A program made the position numbers and the translations under genes. From CANKHA01 sp040877285 (GTDB taxonomy: Bacteria; Pseudomonadota; Alphaproteobacteria; Rhizobiales; Xanthobacteraceae), in the NCBI GenBank assembly GCA_040877285.1, contig JBBDNZ010000073.1, positions 1 to 5,322 on the forward strand: 5,322 nucleotides of DNA, given 5' to 3'. The notes under the pieces are model-generated. The model did not search any database, was not told where the DNA came from, and was given only the letters and a program-made list of their open reading frames with translations. This document shows, one piece after another, positions 1 to 5,266 of the stretch. Positions within the stretch are counted from its first letter, which is position 1. Every line of letters begins with the position of its first letter.

Positions 1-570
1 CTAGCGGCGCCGCTGCCGGTTGCGCCCGTCCAGGCGTTGATGCTGGCGGTGTTCCCGTCCTATTGGCCGCCGGCGTCTCTGCGGCCGGTCGTCCGCGCGT
101 CGCTGCCGCCGGCTGCTCGCGCGGTCGATCCGAGATATTTGAAGCAGACCGTCGCCTATGACGGCGGCGAAGAGCCCGGCACCGTCATCATCAACACGCC
201 GGAGCGCATGCTCTATCTGGTGCAGGAGGGCGGCACGGCCGTGCGCTACGGCATCGGCGTCGGCCGCCCCGGCTTTACCTGGGCCGGCGTGCATCGGGTC
301 ACCGAAAAACGCGAATGGCCCGACTGGCGCCCGCCGAAGGAAATGCTCATGCGCCGCCCGGAGCTGCCGCGCTACATGGCGGGCGGGCCGGAGAACCCGC
401 TCGGCGCGCGCGCGCTTTACCTCGGCTCCACGCTCTACCGCATCCACGGCTCCAACGAGCCCTGGACCATCGGCCGGCAGGTGTCCTCGGGCTGCATCCG
501 CATGCGCAACGAGGACGTGATCGAACTCTACGAACGCGTGAATATCGGCGCCAAGGTGGTGGTGATCTGA
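1..570 (+). CDS. L,D-transpeptidase, YkuD (ErfK/YbiS/YcfS/YnhG) family, 5'-truncated by window edge
   Basis: The frame is open from base 1, so the gene probably begins upstream; 189 codons are visible. The TTG/ATG at 37/40 is not convincing as a start because no ribosome binding site precedes it. The YkuD catalytic domain starts near EPGTVIINTPERMLYLV, about residue 58 of the visible part, and runs to the C-terminus (AKVVVI). The active-site signature is complete: the His of YRIHGSNEPWTIG (codon 445-447) and the nucleophilic Cys of VSSGCIRMRNEDV (codon 493-495). Family members cross-link peptidoglycan through 3-3 meso-DAP bonds, or attach proteins to it, in the periplasm; the cysteine forms the acyl-enzyme. 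The missing N-terminus should carry a signal peptide or membrane anchor, which cannot be checked here. The gtrA-like gene follows on the same strand after 26 bases, so the two may share a transcript. Family assignment is firm; the precise substrate is unknown. Confidence 0.93.
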   Translation, partial: LAAPLPVAPVQALMLAVFPSYWPPASLRPVVRASLPPAARAVDPRYLKQTVAYDGGEEPGTVIINTPERMLYLVQEGGTAVRYGIGVGRPGFTWAGVHRVTEKREWPDWRPPKEMLMRRPELPRYMAGGPENPLGARALYLGSTLYRIHGSNEPWTIGRQVSSGCIRMRNEDVIELYERVNIGAKVVVI

Positions 571-596
571 CCGGCTCCGCGTGCTAAGCCGCTGGC

Positions 597-1085
597 ATGA
601 AGGGAGCCGCACGCCTTGCCGCCGCGCTCAAGCGGCGCGTCATGCTGATGAAGGCCGCGAGCTTCGCGCTCATCGGCCTGCTCAACACCTTCGTCGATCT
701 CGGCGTGTTTCTCGCCGCCTATTACCAGCTCGGCCTCTCCCTGGTGCCGGCGAATATCCTCGCCTGGCTGGTCGCCGTCTCCTTTTCCTATGTGATGAAC
801 GCCTTTGTCACCTTCGCCGCCGAGTCCGGGCGCAAGCTCGCCTGGCGCGCCTATGCCGCCTTCGTCGCCTCGGGCGCGGTCGGCGCCGCGGTCAGCACGG
901 CGGCGCTGGTGGCGGCGTCTTATGTCGTGCCGGTGCTGTGGGCCAAGCTCATCGCCATCGGCGTGGGCTTTGCCGTGAATTTCTCGCTCTCGCATTTTGT
1001 TGTGTTTAAACCGAGCCCCGAAAAAATTTCCGTCATTCCGCAGCCGGCCGAGGGCCGAAATCCGGAATCCAGAAACGAGTTCTGA
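597..1085 (+). CDS. GtrA family four-helix membrane protein
   Basis: A 162-residue hydrophobic protein with four likely membrane helices at about 20-43, 49-71, 83-108 and 113-137. GtrA/DPMS-type features are visible: FALIGLLNT at the start of helix 1, SYVMNAFVTF ending helix 2, and VNFSLSHFVVF closing helix 4. Members are thought to help translocate polyprenyl-phosphate-linked sugars across the inner membrane for O-antigen, teichoic acid or arabinogalactan decoration, usually beside a glycosyltransferase; none is visible here. The start at 597 lies 26 bases after the transpeptidase stop without a clear ribosome binding site. The ATG at 642 (MLMKAASF), just before helix 1, is an alternative start. 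The family normally ends soon after the VVFKP-type sequence; here residues 145-162 and the stop are encoded by the palindromic repeat that begins near 1031, so the tail is probably not functional sequence. Confidence 0.88.
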   Translation: MKGAARLAAALKRRVMLMKAASFALIGLLNTFVDLGVFLAAYYQLGLSLVPANILAWLVAVSFSYVMNAFVTFAAESGRKLAWRAYAAFVASGAVGAAVSTAALVAASYVVPVLWAKLIAIGVGFAVNFSLSHFVVFKPSPEKISVIPQPAEGRNPESRNEF

Positions 1086-1136
1086 GAATGCATCTGGATT
1101 CCGGGTCCGGCGCTGACGCGCCGTCCCGGAATGACA
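1031..1136. repeat. Extragenic palindromic repeat, cloverleaf-like, between convergent gtrA-like gene and hisG
   Basis: An outer inverted repeat, GTCATTCCG (1032-1040) with CGGAATGAC (1127-1135), encloses three more hairpins. These are CGGCC-GAG-GGCCG (1045-1057), a long central stem (1060-1073 with 1093-1106, 13 of 14 paired plus one T.G), and CGGCGC-TGAC-GCGCCG (1108-1123). It ends six bases before the hisG stop codon and overlaps the 3' end of the gtrA-like gene. Repeats of this look (TCATTCCGG... with GGATTCCGG) are common between genes in Hyphomicrobiales; that is from memory, not a search. In this position the folded RNA could end or protect both converging transcripts. No T-run follows on either strand, so it is not a classical intrinsic terminator. 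Confidence 0.8.
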
Positions 1137-1141
1137 GGCGG

Positions 1142-2113
1142 TTACAGCCCCGCCGCCAGCCTGCCGTACAGCGCATTGTCGCGCGCAAACACGTAATCGA
1201 GCTTGGCCACGGAAACCCCGTCGGCGCCTTTCTCGCGCAGGAAATTCGCCAGCGCATGCACCTGCCCGGCCGGGCAGTGCAGCGTTAAAATGCCGGAGGC
1301 GGCCGGCCCGCCGAACGGCGCCGCGGCGCCGAAGCGCTCCTTCGCCGCGGCCAGAAACGCCTCGTCGCATTTTGCCAGCCGCGCGCGCACTTCGCGGAAT
1401 TCCCCCGCGCGCGCCTGCGCCGCGATGCGGTCGAGGATGACGCGCGCGCACTCGCGCTCGTCCTTGCCCCAGGCGGCCTTGCGCGACGCCACCAGATTGG
1501 CCTGCGAGCGCAGGATCACGCCGTCCTCGATCACCTTGAGCCCGTTCGCCGCCAATGTGGCGCCCGTGGTGGTGATGTCCACGATCAGCTCGGCCGAGCC
1601 CGCCGCCGGCGCGCCTTCGGTGGCGCCCAGGCTTTCCACGATGCGGTAGTCCACGATGCCGTGCTCGGCGAAGAAAGCGCGCGTCAGATTCACGTATTTT
1701 GTCGCCACCCGCATCTTGCGGTTATTGCGGAGCCGGAACGCGGTGGCGACATCGTCGAGGTCGGCCATGCCGCGCACGTCGATCCAGGCCTGCGGCACCG
1801 CCACCACCACATTGGCATAGCCGAAGCCGAGCCCTTCGAGCAGCACCACGCGGGCGTCGGCGTCGGGGATCATTTCGCGCACCAGGTCCTCGCCGGTGAC
1901 GCCGAGATGCGCCGCGCCCTGGCCGAGCTGCGCGGTGATCTCCGCCGTCGAGAGATAGGCGACCTCCACGTTGTCCAGCCCGGCGATGGTGCCGCGATAC
2001 TCGCGCGCTCCGCGCGGCTTGACGAGATTGAGTCCCGCGCGCGCGAAAAAGGCTTCGGCGTTGTCCTGCAAGCGGCCTTTCGACGGCACGGCGATGATCA
2101 AAGGCCCGCTCAT
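1142..2113 (-). CDS. hisG: ATP phosphoribosyltransferase, catalytic subunit, long form
   Basis: HisG condenses ATP with PRPP to N1-(5-phosphoribosyl)-ATP, the first and feedback-controlled step of histidine synthesis, in the cytoplasm. The 323-residue product shows the N-terminal IIAVPSKGRL (residues 6-15), GVTGEDLV (71-78), RVATKYVNLTRAFF (135-148) and the PRPP-binding signature ELIVDITTTGATLAANGL (175-192). After about residue 215 comes a helical linker and a C-terminal stretch (274-323, GILTLHCPAGQVHALANFL onward) resembling the ACT-like regulatory domain of long-form HisG. Short-form HisG is only about 200-230 residues. The ATG overlaps the hisZ stop as ATGA (2110-2113), with G-rich sequence just upstream, so translation is probably coupled. 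A long form together with HisZ is unusual across bacteria in general, though I recall it from Bradyrhizobium-type genomes. The stop lies six bases from the palindromic repeat. Confidence 0.96.
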   Translation of the reverse strand: MSGPLIIAVPSKGRLQDNAEAFFARAGLNLVKPRGAREYRGTIAGLDNVEVAYLSTAEITAQLGQGAAHLGVTGEDLVREMIPDADARVVLLEGLGFGYANVVVAVPQAWIDVRGMADLDDVATAFRLRNNRKMRVATKYVNLTRAFFAEHGIVDYRIVESLGATEGAPAAGSAELIVDITTTGATLAANGLKVIEDGVILRSQANLVASRKAAWGKDERECARVILDRIAAQARAGEFREVRARLAKCDEAFLAAAKERFGAAAPFGGPAASGILTLHCPAGQVHALANFLREKGADGVSVAKLDYVFARDNALYGRLAAGL

Positions 2114-3264
2114 CGCGCGCCCCCGCTTGCCGCCAGCCGCTCGATCCAGGCCGCGAAACCCACGGCCGGAATAGGCGCCTTGGCGCCGAGCCGCGTCAGC
2201 AGCCCGTCGTAGCGGCCGCCCGCCACCAGCGGCTCGTCGCCGCCGGTCTTCGGATCGTGCAATTCGAACTCGAAGCCGGTGTAATAGTCCACGCCGCGCC
2301 CGAAGGCGGTGGAGAAACGGATGCGCGCGACATCCACCCCGCGCGCCGCCAGAAAGCCGGTGCGCTGCTCCAAAAGATCGACCGCCGGGTTGAGCGCGGC
2401 CACCGCGGCCTCGCCCGCCAGCTCCCGCAGCTTCGCCGCCACATCGTCCGGGTCGCCCGAGATGGCGAGGAAGCGCTCGATCGCCTGGCGCGTCTCGCGC
2501 GGCAGCGAGGTCGCGGCTCCCAGCGCCGCTTGTTCCAGGAAACGGTCGGCGATCTCGTCTACCGAGCGCCCGCCCACGGCGGTGATGCCGGCGATCGACA
2601 AAAGGTCCGTCACCAGTTCATGCGCGCCCTTCGGGTCCGCGCCGGCCAATGCCGCCAGCACGCCCTGATATTCCGCTTGGCCGTTGGCGGTGGCCAGCGT
2701 CAGGCGTTCCAGGTCCTGCGCCAGGTTTTTCTTGCGGTTGAAATCCTTGATCAAGCGCCGCTTCCAGGCGGGCGCGAGATCGAGCGCCGCCACCAGGGCG
2801 GCGAACAGGCCGACGTCGCCCATGCGGATTTCCGGCGCCTTGACGCCGTAATGCGCCGCCGCTTCCAGCCCGAGCGCCAGCATTTCCGCGTCGGTCGCCG
2901 CGGTGTCGCCGCGTCCGAAGGATTCGATGCCGGCCTGCAGAAATTCGCACGGCCCATCCTCGCGGTGACGGAACACCGCGCCGAGATAGCAATAGCCCGC
3001 GGGCGTGCCGGCGGCGGCGGAAGCGAGATAGTCGCGCGATACCGGAATGGTGAGGTCGGGCCGCAGGCATAGTTCGCGCCCGTAAGGGTCGGACGTCAGA
3101 TACATGCGCTTGCGGATGTCCTCGCCCGAGAGGTCGAGGAACGGCTCCGCCGGCTGCAATACCGCGGGCGCAATGCGGCGATAGCCCGCGCGCTCGTAAG
3201 CGGCGGCAAGCGCCTCCGCCCGCGTGTCGGGCGCCGTCGCGGCTATGGTGAACGCCTCGTTCAT
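2110..3264 (-). CDS. hisZ: ATP phosphoribosyltransferase regulatory subunit (HisRS-like)
   Basis: HisZ is a catalytically dead paralogue of histidyl-tRNA synthetase that assembles with HisG and makes it active and histidine-sensitive. Numbering from the upstream ATG at 3285 (391 residues), the class II synthetase core is visible: LCLRPDLTIPVSR (72-84), the motif 2 relic VFRHREDGPCEFLQAGIE (104-121), FGRGVDYYTGFEFEL (328-342) where true HisRS has VRGLEYYTG, VAGGRYDGLL (354-363), and the motif 3-like PAVGFAAWIERL (373-384). The protein ends there, without the anticodon-binding domain of HisRS, which separates HisZ from HisS. I prefer the start at 3264 (MNEAFTIAATAPD, 384 residues): an AGGA lies seven bases before it (3272-3275), whereas the ATG at 3285 has only a weak GGAT nearby. 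The stop overlaps the hisG start. hisS lies upstream on the same strand, past a repeat-filled gap. Confidence 0.94.
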   Translation of the reverse strand: MNEAFTIAATAPDTRAEALAAAYERAGYRRIAPAVLQPAEPFLDLSGEDIRKRMYLTSDPYGRELCLRPDLTIPVSRDYLASAAAGTPAGYCYLGAVFRHREDGPCEFLQAGIESFGRGDTAATDAEMLALGLEAAAHYGVKAPEIRMGDVGLFAALVAALDLAPAWKRRLIKDFNRKKNLAQDLERLTLATANGQAEYQGVLAALAGADPKGAHELVTDLLSIAGITAVGGRSVDEIADRFLEQAALGAATSLPRETRQAIERFLAISGDPDDVAAKLRELAGEAAVAALNPAVDLLEQRTGFLAARGVDVARIRFSTAFGRGVDYYTGFEFELHDPKTGGDEPLVAGGRYDGLLTRLGAKAPIPAVGFAAWIERLAASGGAR

Positions 3265-3271
3265 CGTCTCG

Positions 3272-3275
3272 TCCT
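3272..3275 (-). promoter_or_regulatory. Ribosome binding site deciding the hisZ start
   Basis: Read on the minus strand, AGGA is followed by seven bases and then ATG at 3264-3262. This is normal Shine-Dalgarno spacing and lies inside the reading frame that would extend to the ATG at 3285. It is the reason for preferring the shorter HisZ. Confidence 0.5.
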
Positions 3276-3301
3276 GGTAGCGCATGATCCGGCGAGCGCG
3301 C

Positions 3302-3308
3302 GGTATAG
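3302..3308 (-). promoter_or_regulatory. Possible -10 element (CTATACC) for hisZG
   Basis: The minus strand reads GTGCTATACCG here, a fair match to an alphaproteobacterial -10 box. Transcription from it would begin near 3295, giving a leader of about 30 bases to the ATG at 3264 and only about 10 bases to the ATG at 3285. No good -35 hexamer sits 16-18 bases upstream, so this is only a candidate. A separate promoter would make sense because of the large, structured gap after hisS. Confidence 0.22.
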
Positions 3309-3315
3309 CACTTCT

Positions 3316-3355
3316 GCGTTAAGTTTCGACGCCGTTCGGCCGCTGCGCTTAACGC
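3316..3355. promoter_or_regulatory. Inverted repeat upstream of hisZ, possible operator or leader hairpin
   Basis: Perfect 8-base arms GCGTTAAG (3316-3323) and CTTAACGC (3348-3355) are separated by 24 bases. Within the spacer lies a further perfect short palindrome, GCCG-TT-CGGC (3331-3340). The arms sit just upstream of the candidate -10 of hisZ, where a dimeric regulator could bind. As RNA it could also form a stem with a hairpin inside. No known regulator is identifiable from the sequence. Confidence 0.35.
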
Positions 3356-3401
3356 GCGAAAGGGCCAAAAAGGCGGCAGAGTTAATGATCTTCTTCTTTC
3401 A

Positions 3402-3484
3402 CCTCTCCCACCGAAGTCGGATTTATCCGACTTCGGCACTCAATAGTGCGGAACTCGGGTAAACCCGAGTTCCGTTGGAGAGGG
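3402..3484. repeat. Cloverleaf palindromic element, copy A (hisS-hisZ gap)
   Basis: Outer arms CCTCTCC (3402-3408) and GGAGAGG (3477-3483) enclose three palindromes. The first is a perfect 12-bp stem CCGAAGTCGGAT with loop TT (3411-3436). A small CACT-CAAT-AGTG hairpin follows (3437-3448). The third is a perfect 12-bp stem CGGAACTCGGGT with loop AA (3449-3474). Two-base loops suit DNA cruciforms at least as well as RNA hairpins. No coding capacity is apparent. It is the hisZ-proximal member of a tandem pair, 16 bases from copy B. Confidence 0.88.
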
Positions 3485-3500
3485 CGGCGCGCTCTTTCTT

Positions 3501-3587
3501 CCCTCTCCCACCGAAGTCGGATCTATCCGACTTCGGCCGCTCAATAGTGCCGAACTCGGGTTTACCCGGGTTCGGGTGGGGAGAGGG
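3501..3587. repeat. Cloverleaf palindromic element, copy B (hisS-hisZ gap)
   Basis: This has the same layout and orientation as copy A. Outer arms are CCCTCTCC (3501-3508) and GGAGAGGG (3580-3587). The first palindrome is a perfect 12-bp CCGAAGTCGGAT stem with loop CT (3511-3536). The middle stretch GCTCAATAGTGC has lost most of the small hairpin. The third is a 12-bp stem CCGAACTCGGGT/ACCCGGGTTCGG with loop TT (3550-3575) and one T.G pair. It begins 11 bases beyond the hisS stop codon, so the hisS transcript would run into it; it may stabilise or attenuate the message. No T-run follows on the minus strand. Confidence 0.88.
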
Positions 3588-3598
3588 AGAAGCAAGCA

Positions 3599-5200
3599 TC
3601 AATGCTTGATCCCGTGCCGGTCGAGCAGCTTTTTCACTTCTACCACTAAGTCTTCTTCCTTCACCGGAACTTGCGCCTGCGCCTGCTTTTTCAAGTAGTC
3701 GTCGCGTTCGGTGGACTGTCCGGCCAGCGCCGCGCCGGCGGCCAGGTCCTTGATCAATACCTCGCCGCGCGCCTTTTCGTCGCCGCCCTGAATGATGGCG
3801 CAGGGCGCGCCGCGCTTGTCGGCATATTTCAGTTGCGCGCCGAGGTTGTTCTTCGGGTTGCCGAGATACATCTCCGCGCGGATGTTGGCCGCGCGCAGCG
3901 TCTGCGCCATGCGCTGATAGTCGGCGATGCGGTCGCGCTCGAACACGGTGACCACCACCGGCCCGGCTTGCATGCCTCCGGCGACGATGGGGCTCTTGAT
4001 GGCTTGCAACGCGGCCAGTAGCCGCGAGACACCCACGGAGAATCCCGTCGCCGGCACCGGCTCGCCGCGGAAGCGCGCCACGAGTCTATCATAGCGCCCG
4101 CCGGCGCCGACCGAGCCGAAGCGCACCGGGCGGCCTTTCTCGTCCTTGATCTCGAAGGTCAGGTCCACTTCATAGACCGGGCCGGTGTAGTATTCGAGGC
4201 CGCGGACGACGGACGAGTCGATACAAATTTGCGACTGTGTGTAGCCAGATTCATTCGCTAACTTAGCAACTTGCTCAAGCTCAAGAAGGCCTTCTTGATA
4301 TTTTGCGTTATCAAATACTCCACGGAGCCAAGAAATTGTTGAGAGGTTACTCCCTCTCTTTTCAACAATTTGGTCAGCAGAAATTCGATCTGCCGCTTCA
4401 CTATCTTCTTGTATTATTTTGCCGTCTTTCGTGACGAGATGATCAAGCGGAAAGATCGGTGAAAGGAAATCAAGAAGTGGGTCGATCTGGTCAGCGACTA
4501 AGCCTGCGCCTTTGGCAAAATCTCCGCTTTCATCTTTTCGTCCTGGACCAAGGAGCATACGCACGCTGTCAACGCCCAGCCGGTCCAATTTGTCGATCGC
4601 GCGTAGCACAGTTAGTCGCTTGCCGGCATTTTCTTCACCGCCAATCCCGATGGCCTCCATTACGCCATCGAGCACCTTCCTATTATTCACCTTCACCACA
4701 TAGTCGCCGCGCTTGATGCCGAGCGCTTCCATCGTGTCGGCCGCCATCATGCACATCTCGGCGTCGGCGGCAGGCGAGGCGCTGCCCACCGTGTCGGCGT
4801 CGAACTGCATGAATTGCCGGTAGCGTCCCGGCCCCGGCTTCTCGTTGCGGAACACCCAGCCCTCGCGATAGCTGCGATAGGGCAGGGCCAGGTTCTGGTA
4901 ATTCTCCGCCACATAGCGCGCCAGCGGCGCGGTCAGGTCGTAGCGCAAGCTTAGCCACTGCTCGTCGTCGTCCTGGAACGAGAACACGCCCTCGTTCGGC
5001 CGGTCCTGGTCGGGCAGGAACTTGCCGAGCGCCTCCGTGTATTCGATCGCCGGCGTCTCCACCGCCTCGAACCCGTAGCGCTCGAACACCGCGCGGATTT
5101 TTTCCAGCATCGCGCGCGTGGCGGCAAGCTCCCCCGGCCCGCGGTCGGCGAGCCCGCGCGGCAGTCTCGGCTTGATCTTGTTCTTGGAATCTTTGTTCAT
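3599..5200 (-). CDS. hisS: Histidyl-tRNA synthetase
   Basis: A class II aminoacyl-tRNA synthetase that charges tRNA-His with histidine in the cytoplasm, normally as a homodimer. The 533-residue protein has RYGFEAVETPAIEY (41-54, motif 1 area), SLRYDLTAPLARY (84-96), motif 2 FRNEKPGPGRYRQFMQFD (117-134), the histidine A signature VVRGLEYYTGPVYEV (331-345), AGGRYD (366-371), motif 3 PATGFSVGVSRL (383-394) and an anticodon-binding domain from about 413 to the end. All signature residues look intact. The KPGPGR motif 2 loop differs from the usual bacterial RPQxGR type and matches the alphaproteobacterial form. The ATG at 5200 is chosen because KPRLPRGLADRGP right after it is family-conserved; no strong ribosome binding site precedes it. 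Residues about 171-328 are encoded by DNA far lower in G+C than the rest and with different codon choice, yet the frame is unbroken. Confidence 0.96.
   Translation of the reverse strand: MNKDSKNKIKPRLPRGLADRGPGELAATRAMLEKIRAVFERYGFEAVETPAIEYTEALGKFLPDQDRPNEGVFSFQDDDEQWLSLRYDLTAPLARYVAENYQNLALPYRSYREGWVFRNEKPGPGRYRQFMQFDADTVGSASPAADAEMCMMAADTMEALGIKRGDYVVKVNNRKVLDGVMEAIGIGGEENAGKRLTVLRAIDKLDRLGVDSVRMLLGPGRKDESGDFAKGAGLVADQIDPLLDFLSPIFPLDHLVTKDGKIIQEDSEAADRISADQIVEKRGSNLSTISWLRGVFDNAKYQEGLLELEQVAKLANESGYTQSQICIDSSVVRGLEYYTGPVYEVDLTFEIKDEKGRPVRFGSVGAGGRYDRLVARFRGEPVPATGFSVGVSRLLAALQAIKSPIVAGGMQAGPVVVTVFERDRIADYQRMAQTLRAANIRAEMYLGNPKNNLGAQLKYADKRGAPCAIIQGGDEKARGEVLIKDLAAGAALAGQSTERDDYLKKQAQAQVPVKEEDLVVEVKKLLDRHGIKH
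4216..4695 (-). other. Low-GC segment inside hisS encoding the insertion domain
   Basis: By hand count 4261-4560 is about 45% G+C (134 of 300), against 46 of 60 at 4021-4080 and 44 of 60 at 4741-4800. Codons such as TTA, CTT, GTT, CAA, GAA, AAT and ATT cluster here while the rest of the gene prefers GC-ending codons. The segment spans residues about 171-328, from KVNNRKVLDG to ICIDSS, and so ends at the conserved VVRGLEYYTG motif. G+C climbs again gradually from 4560 to 4690. This fits replacement by DNA from a lower-GC relative or donor. Confidence 0.75.
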
Positions 5201-5218
5201 GTTTGCACTGTCGCGGCG

Positions 5219-5247
5219 GGTCTAGACGAGGGTAGGGAAGGCGGCAA
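5219..5247 (-). promoter_or_regulatory. Candidate hisS promoter
   Basis: On the minus strand TTGCCG (5242-5247) and TAGACC (5219-5224) are separated by 17 bases, and the -10 ends 18 bases before the hisS ATG. The -35 matches the consensus at four of six positions; the -10 is poor. Transcription from it would give a very short leader, consistent with the lack of a clear ribosome binding site. Position supports it more than sequence does. Confidence 0.3.
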
Positions 5248-5266
5248 GGTCGCCATGCACGAAGAT

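Noticed and set aside
528..1451. Long minus-strand frame (307 codons) across gtrA, the repeat and the hisG 3' end
   Set aside because: It is the antisense shadow of a GC-rich coding region, with Arg/Gly/Ala/His-rich low-complexity translation and no family features. It overlaps two well-supported genes.
1661..3072. Long plus-strand frames opposite hisG and hisZ (1661-2212, 2257-3072)
   Set aside because: Typical antisense open frames of high-GC codon bias; the translations show no recognisable domain and no ribosome binding site was seen.
3319..3385. CtrA-type TTAA-N7-TTAA site
   Set aside because: TTAA occurs at 3319, 3349 and 3382, but the gaps are 26 and 29 bases rather than seven.
2618..3439. 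Minus-strand frame of 273 codons overlapping hisZ
   Set aside because: An out-of-frame shadow of hisZ with Arg- and Gly-rich translation; the overlapping HisZ frame has clear conserved motifs. It also runs into the palindromic repeat.
3402..3587. CRISPR array
   Set aside because: Only two copies, each internally palindromic and about 85 bases long, with no unique spacers of regular length and no cas genes.
3286..3598. His-rich leader peptide attenuator or T-box in the hisS-hisZ gap
   Set aside because: No short frame with a run of His codons and no terminator hairpin with a T-run on the minus strand. The hairpins belong to a repeat that comes in two copies.
4216..4695. Insertion element or intein within hisS
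   Set aside because: There are no terminal repeats, no transposase, no intein splicing motifs and no frame break. The segment encodes recognisable HisRS sequence (LRAIDKLDRLG, LLGPGRKDESGDF), so replacement fits better than insertion.
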